The notes below the pieces were generated by a model. The model was given only the letters and a program-made list of their open reading frames with translations. It searched no databases and had not been told where the DNA came from. This document shows, one piece after another, positions 25,367 to 34,002 of a stretch of DNA of 53,373 nt. Source of the DNA: Candidatus Neomarinimicrobiota bacterium (GTDB lineage Bacteria; Fidelibacterota; Marinisomatia; Marinisomatales; S15-B10); NCBI GenBank assembly GCA_012964825.1, contig DTTI01000082.1, positions 1-53,373 of the forward strand, given 5' to 3'. Every line of letters starts with the position of its first letter. The first letter of the stretch is position 1. The translations under genes were made by a program, and so were the position numbers.

Positions 25367-26362
25367 CTAATCAGAAAGTTTCAGATTTGGAACGACACAA
25401 AGGCTATGCTCAGAAGATTTCCCATCACGCAGATAGATTTCACCGAGAAAAGCGATCATCGCTGCATTGTCTGTGCAGAGATCAATGTCTGGGTAAAGAA
25501 TATTGCAATCGGGAAACAGTTTACCGGCCTTTTCTCTCAGCTCCATGTTCGCAGCCACCCCGCCGCCTATGAGTGCTGTACCTGTTCCCGTCTTGTCGAT
25601 GGCAAGCTGAAGTTTTGACAGGAGACTATCAACAATGGCCCTTTGATAACTGGCTGCTACATCAGGCATTTGATCTTCCGGCACTTTGCCGCCAAGATTT
25701 TCCACGTATCTTAGAAGTGATGTCTTCAAACCACTGAAACTGAATTCAATTAAATCCGTCTTTGAAAAGGCTCGCGGGAAACTCACAGCGGCGGAATCAC
25801 CTCCCTCAGCTGCTTTCTCAATTTCGATCCCGCCGGGATAACCGAGACCAAGAATCCTTGCTCCCTTGTCAAATGCCTCACCTGCAGCATCGTCCCGTGT
25901 TTCACCCATGAGGCTGTAATCATCGAGACCGTCAACTTTCCAGATTTGAGTATGACCGCCGGAGACCAGAAGACAGATGAACGGAAATTCTAACTCAGGA
26001 TAAGCGATAAAGTTCGCGAATATGTGCGCTTCCATGTGGTTGAGACCGAGAAGAGGAATTTTCAATCCCATTGCCAGCCCCCGGGAAAAACTAACGCCTG
26101 TCAACAAAGCGCCCATCAAACCGGGTCCTCTTGTAACTGCGACTCCTTGGAGGTCAAATTTTGCAATGGATGCTCTGGAAAGTGCTGTTTCCACTGTATC
26201 CATTAGCAATTTTTCGTGCATTCGCGATGCAACCTCCGGCACAACACCACCATACTTGGCGTGGTCTTCCTGAGAGGCTACCACGGAAGAGAGGACTTCA
26301 CCGTCTTTGCAAACAGCAGCGGCCGTCTCGTCACAAGACGTCTCAATGCCGAGAACGATCAT
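25367..26362 (-). CDS. tsaD: tRNA threonylcarbamoyladenosine (t6A) transferase TsaD
   Basis: The 331-residue protein is the ASKHA-fold enzyme that transfers threonylcarbamoyl to A37 of ANN-decoding tRNAs. Signature motifs are GIETSCDETAAAV at the N-terminus, the metal-binding HMEAH at residues 109-113, LLVSGGHTQIW, DDAAGEAFDKGARILGLGYPGG, and GGGVAANMELRE. Length is normal. Its ATG overlaps the YbbR-domain gene stop by four bases. Partners TsaB, TsaC and TsaE are not in the window. Confidence 0.97.
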   Translation of the reverse strand: MIVLGIETSCDETAAAVCKDGEVLSSVVASQEDHAKYGGVVPEVASRMHEKLLMDTVETALSRASIAKFDLQGVAVTRGPGLMGALLTGVSFSRGLAMGLKIPLLGLNHMEAHIFANFIAYPELEFPFICLLVSGGHTQIWKVDGLDDYSLMGETRDDAAGEAFDKGARILGLGYPGGIEIEKAAEGGDSAAVSFPRAFSKTDLIEFSFSGLKTSLLRYVENLGGKVPEDQMPDVAASYQRAIVDSLLSKLQLAIDKTGTGTALIGGGVAANMELREKAGKLFPDCNILYPDIDLCTDNAAMIAFLGEIYLRDGKSSEHSLCVVPNLKLSD

Positions 26363-27339
26363 TTCGGCAAGCGTTGTATGGTCAGTTCAATAGCTTTGGG
26401 AGACAGATCCCGCCAGTCCAGAACATCAGCGGGGACTTGAACCCTCGGTTCCTGAGACAACTCCCCTTCCTGGAATTCGTTGTAATCCAGGGAAACATAG
26501 ATATCGGTAGGCTCCAGAGATGCGATAAACTGGACACCTCCCGTAACAGTAAGTGACACGGTTGAGGGATTTGGGAAAGCACGTATATTTTCAGGAATAT
26601 TGAGGATATTCACAGGCACCTCAGACATTATCCTTTCACCAATGCTCTGTACATTAGCTCTGAAAACTGCGAACGTGTCAGATGCCTCCACCACACGGGG
26701 AAAATCCAACTGAAGCGGTATACTGGAGCGAACTGATGCCTGAACGGCACGGAAAGTTCGCTCAATTGTTTCAACGGTCTCAACACTTATGATGATCTCC
26801 CGCGGCCCTTTGAGTTCGATATTTCCGGGAGAAATGTTACTGTTCCCCACCATAATATATCCTGCCGCCGGCTCCACGGTCACTCTGGAAACTACTGTCA
26901 CAGGTTTGACCATATAATCGTCAAGAGAAATGTGAATCGAATCTGGGCGCACCACCTCAACGAACTCCAGTTCAAAACTTGGGGGAACGACCACTTTCTG
27001 ACTGTATTTATCGAAATAGTCATTGAGATAAAAGTCGTACTCTGTGCTGACACGTTCCAAGTCCAGAACCAGCTTGAAATCAGACAATGATTTCAAGAGC
27101 AATGTCTTCAGGAAAGCCCGGCCCGTTGCGCTAAATCGAACATCTGCGGTCGGTGTCACCTCCCCTCCGAGGGTTTTGCCCTCCCTGATATTGCGAACTT
27201 CGATTGGCATCTCAACCACATAGTTATATCTTTGTTCCGATATGACAAAGAGCCACAGAACAACGGCGAAAAAAAAAGCACCGATCCAAACTGATAGGTG
27301 CCCTTCCTCGATTGTTTTTGAAAAAGTCTGTGGATTCAC
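26359..27339 (-). CDS. YbbR-like domain membrane protein
   Basis: The 326-residue protein has one N-terminal membrane helix (VWIGAFFFAVVLWLFVI, about residues 17-33) followed by repeats of the YbbR type: VEMPIEVRNI, KPVTVVSRVTVEPAAGYIMV, IELKGPREIIISVETVETI and a late VPVNILNIPE, each a swapped-hairpin beta domain. In Firmicutes the YbbR protein CdaR binds and tunes the diadenylate cyclase CdaA, which is usually its direct neighbour. CdaA is not seen here; the gene sits between rpsA and tsaD. Its role is therefore open. Confidence 0.8.
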   Translation of the reverse strand: MNPQTFSKTIEEGHLSVWIGAFFFAVVLWLFVISEQRYNYVVEMPIEVRNIREGKTLGGEVTPTADVRFSATGRAFLKTLLLKSLSDFKLVLDLERVSTEYDFYLNDYFDKYSQKVVVPPSFELEFVEVVRPDSIHISLDDYMVKPVTVVSRVTVEPAAGYIMVGNSNISPGNIELKGPREIIISVETVETIERTFRAVQASVRSSIPLQLDFPRVVEASDTFAVFRANVQSIGERIMSEVPVNILNIPENIRAFPNPSTVSLTVTGGVQFIASLEPTDIYVSLDYNEFQEGELSQEPRVQVPADVLDWRDLSPKAIELTIQRLPK

Positions 27340-27369
27340 TGAACCACTAGATTACAACTTGTTAATACC

Positions 27370-29295
27370 CTACTCAGTCTCTTCCGAATCAGTATCCTCG
27401 TTAGATTCCGATTTTTCCTCAGTATCATTTTGCTCATTTTCTGGTTCCTGGCCCTCAGAAGATGCCTCAATCTCAGGTTTGACTTCTTCGGTTTTAGACG
27501 CCTCTTCTTCAGCAGGCACTTCGGGTTGGAAAAAAGCATCTACAAAAGTAAGAATTACTTTTTTGTCTTCAGGCTTTACTTCCACCACCTCACACTGAAT
27601 TTTCTGTCCGTCTTTGATAGATTTAACAATTTGATCTTTTTCATCCTCGAGTAGCGAATCAGCCGGGACAATCCCTTCCACATCCATCTCCAACTCTACA
27701 ATGATTCCCTTGTCAAGAGTACGAATGACAGCTCCATCAACATTTTTGCCTACCTCAAAGTGGGCGATTATATCATCCCAGGGATCTTCCATGGTTTGTT
27801 TCAGGCCCAATGCAATGCGATGATTTTCCCGGGAGACTTCCAGAACTTTCACCTCCACTTCTTCACCCTTCCGCAAAATCTCTTTGGGGTGACGGACTAC
27901 CTTGGTCCATGAAAGGTCTGAGACATGGATCAAACCGTCTACACCCTCTTCCAGTTCAACAAAAGCACCAAACTGAGTAAGATTGCGGATGGTTCCTTTC
28001 AGCGTAGGCCCAACGGTATACCGCTCATCAACACCCTCCCACGGATCAGGCTGAAGCTGCTTAAAGCCGAGGGCGATCTTTCTCTCTTCCGTATCGATAG
28101 AGAGAACCTGCGCCTCAACTTCTTGCCCTAACTGAACAATCTCGGAAGGACGGTGAACACTGCGGGTCCAAGACATTTCTGAGACATGCACAAGACCCTC
28201 TACCCCGTTCTCCAGCTCTACAAAAGCGCCGTAGTTTGTCAAGCTGACAATCTTGCCGGAAATCTTCATCCCCACGGGAAACTTCTCTTCAACATTTTCC
28301 CACGGGTGAGGCGTCAATTGCTTCAGGCCGAGAGAAATGCGTTGCTTGTCCTTGTCGATGTCGATAATCTTGACGTTGATGGTCTCTCCAACTTCAGTCA
28401 TCTCAGAGGGATGATTAACGCGGCCCCATGACAAGTCAGTGATGTGTAAGAGGCCGTCCACACCTCCTAGATCGACGAAAACGCCGAAATCTGTAATATT
28501 CTTTACAACACCTTCCACAATCTGACCAGGTTCGACCTCATCGAACAGAGATTCTCTTTGCTCCCTCAGGGTGTTGTAAAGCAAAGCTTTGCGGGACAGA
28601 ACAACGTTCTTCCTGAGCTGATTAATCTTAACGATCTTGAATTCCATCTCCTTACCAAGGAAATTGTCAAAATCCTGAACGGGTCTGACGTCTATCTGAG
28701 AGCCGGGGAGGAACGCTTGTATACCATCCACATCTACCACAAGACCGCCTTTTATTCGACGGGTGATGGTGCCGTTGACTGTACCGTCCTCCTTTTGAAT
28801 CTGCATTAGTTTCAGCCACCCTTTCATCCATACAGCTTTTTCTTTGGAAAGGATGGTCTGACCATTTTTGTCCTCAATTTTCTCAAGGTAAACCTCAATG
28901 GAATCACCTAGGCTTGGAGGTTCGGCACCGCTGAATTCTGACCTGGGAATAATACCCTCTGACTTGAAGCCGATATCCATGATGATCTCTTTTTCATTTT
29001 GCCCGATCACCCGGCCTTTGATAATCTGATTCTGGGCTATGTCAGAAAATGTCTCGATATATTTCTCCATCTCCTCACTTGGGACAGAAACCTCCTCGGC
29101 ATTCTCATGGGAGAGCTCAGAAGCTTCGATAATGCGAATGCCGTTCATGAGGCCCGGATCCAAATAGTCCTTTACAATCTCTTGATATTCAACAGAAGCT
29201 AAATCCATTTCTCCATTATCCTCATCCGGGGTCGTGGATTCAGGTTCCTCAGCTACAGTCTCTGCCGGCTCTTCTGTTATTTCTTCTTCTGTCAT
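27370..29295 (-). CDS. rpsA: 30S ribosomal protein S1
   Basis: From ATG at 29293-29295 the product has 641 residues with six S1 RNA-binding domains at roughly 85-160, 175-245, 258-330, 343-416, 430-502 and 515-585 (for example GVFVDLGGVDGLLHITDLSW and GAFVELEEGVDGLIHVSDLSW). The first two and the last are more divergent, as is usual. N- and C-terminal tails are highly acidic (EEEITEEPAETVAEEPES; EETE at the end). S1 helps load mRNA onto the 30S subunit. A GTG five codons upstream overlaps the cmk stop and is an alternative start. The cmk-rpsA pair is a classic conserved arrangement. Confidence 0.95.
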   Translation of the reverse strand: MTEEEITEEPAETVAEEPESTTPDEDNGEMDLASVEYQEIVKDYLDPGLMNGIRIIEASELSHENAEEVSVPSEEMEKYIETFSDIAQNQIIKGRVIGQNEKEIIMDIGFKSEGIIPRSEFSGAEPPSLGDSIEVYLEKIEDKNGQTILSKEKAVWMKGWLKLMQIQKEDGTVNGTITRRIKGGLVVDVDGIQAFLPGSQIDVRPVQDFDNFLGKEMEFKIVKINQLRKNVVLSRKALLYNTLREQRESLFDEVEPGQIVEGVVKNITDFGVFVDLGGVDGLLHITDLSWGRVNHPSEMTEVGETINVKIIDIDKDKQRISLGLKQLTPHPWENVEEKFPVGMKISGKIVSLTNYGAFVELENGVEGLVHVSEMSWTRSVHRPSEIVQLGQEVEAQVLSIDTEERKIALGFKQLQPDPWEGVDERYTVGPTLKGTIRNLTQFGAFVELEEGVDGLIHVSDLSWTKVVRHPKEILRKGEEVEVKVLEVSRENHRIALGLKQTMEDPWDDIIAHFEVGKNVDGAVIRTLDKGIIVELEMDVEGIVPADSLLEDEKDQIVKSIKDGQKIQCEVVEVKPEDKKVILTFVDAFFQPEVPAEEEASKTEEVKPEIEASSEGQEPENEQNDTEEKSESNEDTDSEETE

Positions 29296-29302
29296 AATTC
29301 TA

Positions 29303-29986
29303 TCACTCACTTGTTGATTGTGTCTCCTTTTTTATCGATCGATCCCTAACATGTGTAACAATAAGATCGATCTGTTGTTCTATGGTCATTGATGTCGTAT
29401 CCACCTCTACAGCATCTTCAGACTTTGTAAGAGGAGATACCTCTCTGGAAGAATCCAGAGCATCACGCCGTTTCAAATTTTTGACGATATCATTTACAGT
29501 CTGTTCAATACCCAACCCGGCCAGGTCTTTCTGTCGGCGTTTCGCCCGTTCTTCAATACTCGCAACTATGAAGAACTTGAAATCGGCGTTGGGGAAGACC
29601 ACTGTACCGATGTCTCTTCCTTCCACGACAAAATCGCGATAACCGGCGATCTCCCGCTGCATGGCAACCATTCGTTTCCTCACTCGAGGGTAAGCGCTGA
29701 CAGCACTGACGTTTTGAGTCACTTCCCGGCCTCTGATAGTCTGGGAAACGTCCATACCATTGAGGAAGATAAGACGGCCGCTTTCATCGAAATCGATTTC
29801 GATGGTTTCAACACAATCTGACACCGCCGACTCGTCATCACTATCAATTGAAGCTGAGAGAACAGCGGCGGTGGCGGCCCGGTACATAGCACCGGTGTCC
29901 AGATAGAGAAAACCGAGTTTCTCGGCAACACCCTTTGCAGTAGTGCTCTTGCCGGAACCGGCTGTGCCGTCAATAGCGACAATCAT
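29303..29986 (-). CDS. cmk: Cytidylate kinase
   Basis: The roughly 227-residue P-loop kinase has AIDGTAGSGKSTTAKGVAEKLGF (Walker A), YLDTGAMYRAAT, and VVEGRDIGTVVFPNADFKFF, the CMP-binding block. It phosphorylates CMP and dCMP to the diphosphates. The ATG at 29984-29986 has AGGTGG 6 bases upstream; a GTG one codon earlier is possible. The gene is directly followed by rpsA, as in many bacteria. About 100 bases lie between it and the RluB-type gene, with nothing recognised. Confidence 0.95.
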   Translation of the reverse strand: MIVAIDGTAGSGKSTTAKGVAEKLGFLYLDTGAMYRAATAAVLSASIDSDDESAVSDCVETIEIDFDESGRLIFLNGMDVSQTIRGREVTQNVSAVSAYPRVRKRMVAMQREIAGYRDFVVEGRDIGTVVFPNADFKFFIVASIEERAKRRQKDLAGLGIEQTVNDIVKNLKRRDALDSSREVSPLTKSEDAVEVDTTSMTIEQQIDLIVTHVRDRSIKKETQSTSE

Positions 29987-30091
29987 CACCAGCCACCTAA
30001 CTGCAATGATTTGCTGTGGTTATTGAAATCAACTGACTTTCAAAAAGCCCAGTAATTTAGGTATGAGCCGAAAATGACCAAAACAGTAACC

Positions 30092-30820
30092 TTAAAAAAC
30101 GTTTTTTATCAAATCGACTGATATTCCCAGCACATTACGCTCTTCGTGAGATAAATTCCTCTGTTCTCCAGAGGCGAGATTCCCCAGCTCCAGACCAGCG
30201 AAGGCACTTCTGTGAAGGTGTATTAATTTCAGACCCATCTCTCGGAAAATCCTTCTAATCTCCCGCTTCTTTCCGTGGTGAAGTTTCATTGTGATCTTGG
30301 CGCCATTTGCCGTGTCCGTCTGATCAATTACCTCCGCTTGCCCAATCTCCTCTTCACCAATATCAATACCGGAAAAAATCGATTTGATTTCAGTATCAGT
30401 CAAAAAACGGTCAGCAGTGGCCTCATAAATTTTCTCCACACCAAACTTGGGATGGGTAAGACGGTATGCAAGATCTCCGTCATCGGTCAGAAGAAGAATT
30501 CCTGTTGTCTCTTTGTCAAGGCGCCCCACTGGAAAAAGCCGAGAATCCATATTGGAGACCAGATCAAGGACCGTTTTTCGACCGTGAGTATCACTTGCGG
30601 TGGTGACTACACCGGCAGGTTTATGCAAGATAACAATCGTTTTCTCAGTGGGCATTTTGAGTAGGGTTTGATCCAGTTCAACATTGTCTGACGGTGAGAT
30701 GATTCTGAAAGGATCCATCTCATTCTTCCCGTTGACAGTGACTTTGCCCCTTTTTATAATTAATTCACATTTTCGGCGGGATTCGACGCCGGCACCGGCT
30801 AGATACCTAATCAACCTCAT
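30092..30820 (-). CDS. rluB: Large-subunit pseudouridine synthase (RluB/RsuA family)
   Basis: From ATG at 30818-30820 the product has 242 residues. An S4 RNA-binding domain fills residues 1-60 (RLIRYLAGAGVESRRKCELI), followed by the pseudouridine synthase core with the catalytic Asp in GRLDKETTGILLLTDDGDLA and a C-terminal KREIRRIFREMGLKLIHLHR. The family modifies uridines in 23S or 16S rRNA. A GTG ten codons earlier would overlap scpB by 29 bases; the ATG fits the family N-terminus better. It follows scpB by one base, an arrangement (scpA-scpB-rluB) widely conserved. Confidence 0.93.
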   Translation of the reverse strand: MRLIRYLAGAGVESRRKCELIIKRGKVTVNGKNEMDPFRIISPSDNVELDQTLLKMPTEKTIVILHKPAGVVTTASDTHGRKTVLDLVSNMDSRLFPVGRLDKETTGILLLTDDGDLAYRLTHPKFGVEKIYEATADRFLTDTEIKSIFSGIDIGEEEIGQAEVIDQTDTANGAKITMKLHHGKKREIRRIFREMGLKLIHLHRSAFAGLELGNLASGEQRNLSHEERNVLGISVDLIKNVF

Positions 30821-30821
30821 C

Positions 30822-31409
30822 CTAAGCCGGCTGGAAATCTTCTTCTGCACCGGTACTGTCGTTTCCTTCAGCGATGAGCTCTGAGATTTCTTTCAATTTG
30901 GGCAGATCCGAAGTTGAATTGAGGCCGAAAGAAAGTAAAAACTGTTCTGTGGCGGAATAAAGTAAAGGACGCCCCGGTCCTTTCGCTCTTCCACTGATCT
31001 TAATCAGTTTCCTTTCCAAGAGCGTTTTGATGACACCGGCACTGTTCACTCCTCTAATACTTTCCACTACCGCCCGACTGGCAGGGCCCTTGTAGGCCAC
31101 CACGGCCAAGGTTTCCAAGGCTGCCTGTGAAAGGGGTGTTTTGCCTACCCTTGTAAAGAGCTTACGAACCCACGGAGCGTACTCGGTAAGAGTGGTGAGT
31201 CGGAAGCCACCTGCCACTTTTTCAATGGAAAAAGCACGCTCACTTTTTTCATACTCTTTCTGAAGGGTCTCCACCACACTAGGAAGTGCCGGCGCTGTGC
31301 CATCATCAAAACAGACATTCAGTTTTGCTTGAGTGAGTACTTTCTCTGAAGCAAACAACAGCGCCTCCACCACACGAAGATCTTTTTTGGAAATCTTTTT
31401 CTTCGCCAT
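30822..31409 (-). CDS. scpB: Segregation and condensation protein B
   Basis: The 195-residue protein has two winged-helix domains: KDLRVVEALLFASEKVLTQAKL at the start and TRVGKTPLSQAALETLAVVAYKGPASRAVVESIRGVNSAGVIKTLLERKLIKISGRAKGPGRPLLY in the second (seen here over residues about 90-160). It binds ScpA and Smc to form the bacterial condensin. Acidic C-terminal tail. It shares one base with scpA. Confidence 0.95.
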   Translation of the reverse strand: MAKKKISKKDLRVVEALLFASEKVLTQAKLNVCFDDGTAPALPSVVETLQKEYEKSERAFSIEKVAGGFRLTTLTEYAPWVRKLFTRVGKTPLSQAALETLAVVAYKGPASRAVVESIRGVNSAGVIKTLLERKLIKISGRAKGPGRPLLYSATEQFLLSFGLNSTSDLPKLKEISELIAEGNDSTGAEEDFQPA

Positions 31410-32128
31410 TACGCTTCAAACCGCTCCAACAAAATATCATCGAAAAGTTTCTTTTGGTGGACCCTTATCAGGCCGTCCCTAATCAGTTCTAAAACGGCAA
31501 TAAATGTGACAATAACATCCTGCCGAGAAGAAAACTTCGGGAAAAGTTCTGAAAACATGATCTGACTTTTTTCCACGAAACGGCTCAGGATCATGGCCAC
31601 TTTTTCCTTGACACGTACCTCTTCCCGGTGTACCTCATACTGAACCGCAGGCGGCACTTGCTCAAGGACCTTCTTGAATACTGTTACCAACTCAAAGAGA
31701 GTCACATCCTCCAGGTAGAAGCTCGGATCCTCTTCCATCGTCGCCGAATCCACAGCCATAGAATGACCGTATTTCTGGCTCTCGAGTGTATTCATTTCGT
31801 TGAGATTGCTGGCGGCCTCCTTGTAGCGCTGATATTCCAAGAGTTGGTGTATCAGGGTGGTCCTAGGATCTTCGAATTCTTCATCGTCCTCTTCGCTCAC
31901 GGAAGGCAAAAGCATTTTAGCCTTGATGTGCATAAGCGTCGCTGCCATCACCATGAAATCACCAGCAACAGTCACATTAAGGGTCTGAAGCGCTTCAATA
32001 TAGTCGAAATACTCCTTGGTGATGTGGGCGATGGGTATGTCCATGATATCGATCTCGTCCCGTTTGATGAAAAAGAGGAGTAAATCGAGGGGACCAGCAA
32101 AATTTTCTAGTTCAATCTGATAGCTCAT
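31409..32128 (-). CDS. scpA: Segregation and condensation protein A
   Basis: From ATG at 32126-32128, which overlaps the trpS stop by four bases, the product has 239 residues. The kleisin N-terminal block YQIELENFAGPLDLLLFFI and MDIPIAHITKEYFDYIEAL are diagnostic, as is the MAATLMHIKAKMLLPS segment. The C-terminal winged helix (RQDVIVTFIAVLELIRDGLI) binds the Smc head. It bridges the two heads of the Smc dimer. The Smc gene is not in this window. Confidence 0.95.
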   Translation of the reverse strand: MSYQIELENFAGPLDLLLFFIKRDEIDIMDIPIAHITKEYFDYIEALQTLNVTVAGDFMVMAATLMHIKAKMLLPSVSEEDDEEFEDPRTTLIHQLLEYQRYKEAASNLNEMNTLESQKYGHSMAVDSATMEEDPSFYLEDVTLFELVTVFKKVLEQVPPAVQYEVHREEVRVKEKVAMILSRFVEKSQIMFSELFPKFSSRQDVIVTFIAVLELIRDGLIRVHQKKLFDDILLERFEA

Positions 32129-33108
32129 GAATCCCAATACAGGATGCCCGTTCTTGCCCGGACCATTTTCAGGTAGGGCTCCGCCGCATCCCTCGCCTTT
32201 TCCGCTCCTTCTTTCAAAATCTTTACAATGGTAGCATCGTCAGCGTACAGGCTGTTACGCTTTTCACGGTAAGGCTCAAAAAAATCCCAGATGACATCCA
32301 CCAGTTCCTTTTTCACTTCGGCATACTTCAGACCAGGAGTTTGAAATCTTACCTTGAGAGCCTTTCTCCCACTTTCTTCAAGAAAAAGAGAGTAGATCAT
32401 GAACAGTGCGTTGTTTTCTGTCTCTTTCGGTTCATCCGGAGGTGTGTTGTCTGTAACAATATCCATTACCTTATTGGCGAGGAAGTCCTTTTCACAAAAA
32501 ATTTCTAGCGTATTGTCGTAAGATTTTGACATTTTCTGCCCGTCTATACCCGGGATAAGGCCCGTCTCCTCAGCGATAAGCGCTTCTGGTACAACAAAAG
32601 TTTCTCCGTAAATGGTATTGAATTTGACGGCTATGTCCCTGGCCATTTCAAGGTGCTGCTTCTGATCTTTTCCCACTGGGACTACCTCGGTTCCAAAGAG
32701 CAAAATGTCAGCCGTCATAAGGACAGGGTAACTGAATAGACCGTGGTGGGCAGGTAGACCCTGACTCACTTTGTCTTTGTAGGAGGTGGCTCGCTCCAGC
32801 ATACCAACACTGGTAACATTGTTCAAAATCCAGGTCAGTTCTGTCACTTCTGGCACATCAGATTGAACCCAGAATACAGACCTTTCAGGGTCCATGCCGA
32901 GAGAAAGAAAATCGGCAGCAGCTTCGATAGTGTTTTTCCTCAACGCATCTCCGTCTGTCTGGGATGTAAGAGCATGATAGTTCGGGAGAAAACAGAACAG
33001 CTCGTTCTCAACCTGCAGATCGATCATCGGCTTCATCATTCCAAAGTAGTTTCCGATGTGGAGGTTGCCGGACGGCTGAATCCCGCTCAGGATGCGCCTT
33101 TTCTTCAA
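32125..33108 (-). CDS. trpS: Tryptophanyl-tRNA synthetase
   Basis: The 327-residue class-I synthetase has SGIQPSGNLHIGNYFGMM with the HIGH-like motif HIGN near the start, VPVGKDQKQHLEMARDIA, and the KMSKS signature in DGQKMSKSYDNT. It charges tRNA-Trp. The start codon appears to be TTG at 33106-33108, overlapping the HNH gene stop by four bases. Length is typical. Confidence 0.97.
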   Translation of the reverse strand: MKKRRILSGIQPSGNLHIGNYFGMMKPMIDLQVENELFCFLPNYHALTSQTDGDALRKNTIEAAADFLSLGMDPERSVFWVQSDVPEVTELTWILNNVTSVGMLERATSYKDKVSQGLPAHHGLFSYPVLMTADILLFGTEVVPVGKDQKQHLEMARDIAVKFNTIYGETFVVPEALIAEETGLIPGIDGQKMSKSYDNTLEIFCEKDFLANKVMDIVTDNTPPDEPKETENNALFMIYSLFLEESGRKALKVRFQTPGLKYAEVKKELVDVIWDFFEPYREKRNSLYADDATIVKILKEGAEKARDAAEPYLKMVRARTGILYWDS

Positions 33109-33662
33109 GCAAGCGCCCTTGTCCGTATCGGTTCCATATAGAGGTAGGGCCGCCAGGCTGACTGTTCCCGTTTCACGAACTGTCTGATGTAATGAATTCT
33201 TGTGGGTTTCTTCGGTGGGCGCATGAGTTTCATCCCCGCCTCATTAGGCGTGCGGTTCCCTTTTGCCCTGTTACAAGTATGGCAACAACAGACCAGGTTC
33301 TCCCAAGTGTCCGGACCATTTCGTTCTTTGGGAATTACATGATCCAGCGTCATAGGGACACTCTGCCTTTCGCAGAACTGGCATTGGTGTCTGTCCCTTT
33401 TCAGAATGTTCCGCCTAGAAAGGACAATGCTGCTCTCCCTTACATGAATGAACCTATCGAGCTTCACCACACTTGGCAGGGGCAAGGAAACGGAAGGTGA
33501 ATGAACGGTCTCCCGGTACTTTTCAACAATCTCTACTTTGCCAAGATAAGCAAGGGAGATGGCCCGGCGGGCTGTGCAGACAAGAAGGGGGTGATAGTTC
33601 TGGTTCAAGACCAGTACTTGCCTGTTGAGAATTCCGTTCACATGTCTTTTAAACGTCTTCAA
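33105..33662 (-). CDS. HNH endonuclease family protein
   Basis: The 185-residue protein has RQVLVLNQNYHPLLVCTARRAISL, the common N-terminal block of a widespread single-copy HNH family, and the HNH core RHQCQFCERQSVPMTLDHVIPKERNGPDTWENLVCCCHTCNRAKGNRTP over about residues 92-140 with two CXXC zinc pairs, the catalytic His in LDHVIP and the N of WENLV. The cellular role of this family is not settled; DNA repair or restriction is possible. TTG at 33660-33662 gives the longest start, and a GTG seven codons in is an alternative. It leads the HNH-trpS-scpA-scpB-rluB gene run. Confidence 0.85.
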   Translation of the reverse strand: MKTFKRHVNGILNRQVLVLNQNYHPLLVCTARRAISLAYLGKVEIVEKYRETVHSPSVSLPLPSVVKLDRFIHVRESSIVLSRRNILKRDRHQCQFCERQSVPMTLDHVIPKERNGPDTWENLVCCCHTCNRAKGNRTPNEAGMKLMRPPKKPTRIHYIRQFVKREQSAWRPYLYMEPIRTRALA

Positions 33663-33769
33663 TATTTTTCAGATCGAACAATCACTGTAATTATTCGCGG
33701 AATTTATCCTAAGCCTCAGACGGAATCAAGGCAAAAGCCTTTGCTCTCCGACGAGAAAAACAGTACATT

Positions 33770-33947
33770 CAGGCACTGTTTGACAAGTTGATTGCGGCAG
33801 GGAAACCCGTGCAAATCGGGTGCAGCCCCGCTACTGTGAGCGCTGAGGAAACTCCAATCCACACACGTGTGGAAGCCACTGTCCAATTAATCACGGACGG
33901 GAAGGTGGAGCCAGACGGTGAAGCGCAAGTCAGGATATCTGCCCAGT
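33770..33947 (+). promoter_or_regulatory. Cobalamin (adenosylcobalamin-type) riboswitch
   Basis: The plus-strand sequence between the HNH gene and the TonB-dependent receptor carries the conserved cobalamin-aptamer core: GGCAGGGAAACCCGTGCAAA, CGGGTGCAGCCCCGCTACTG (GCAGCCCCGC at 33822-33831), GAAGCCACTG, GACGGGAAGG, and the B12 box AGTCAGGATATCTGCC at 33928-33943. Order and spacing match the class. Binding of B12 should lower expression of the downstream receptor. The outer boundaries are approximate. The roughly 100 bases between 33663 and 33769 hold only the divergent promoters, in which no strong match was seen. Confidence 0.95.
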
Positions 33948-33982
33948 TGAAATTCTCAGTATCTATCCATTGATAGAAAGTA

Positions 33983-33999
33983 CTTTCGAGGGAAAGGAG
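33983..33999 (+). promoter_or_regulatory. Ribosome-binding site with a possible sequestering hairpin
   Basis: AAAGGAG at 33993-33999 is a strong Shine-Dalgarno sequence three bases before ATG 34003. CTTTC at 33983-33987 can pair with GAAAG at 33992-33996, covering part of it, with a GAGG tetraloop-like gap between 33988 and 33991. Just upstream CTATC/GATAG (33963-33967 with 33972-33976) can form another short stem. No T-run terminator lies between aptamer and gene, so control of translation is likelier than of termination. Confidence 0.5.
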
Positions 34000-34002
34000 A
34001 GA

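Noticed and set aside
30094-30107. Perfect palindrome AAAAAACGTTTTTT
   Set aside because: It spans the last codons and stop of the RluB-type gene and is explained by coding plus a T-rich end; the stem has no loop, so it is a poor terminator.
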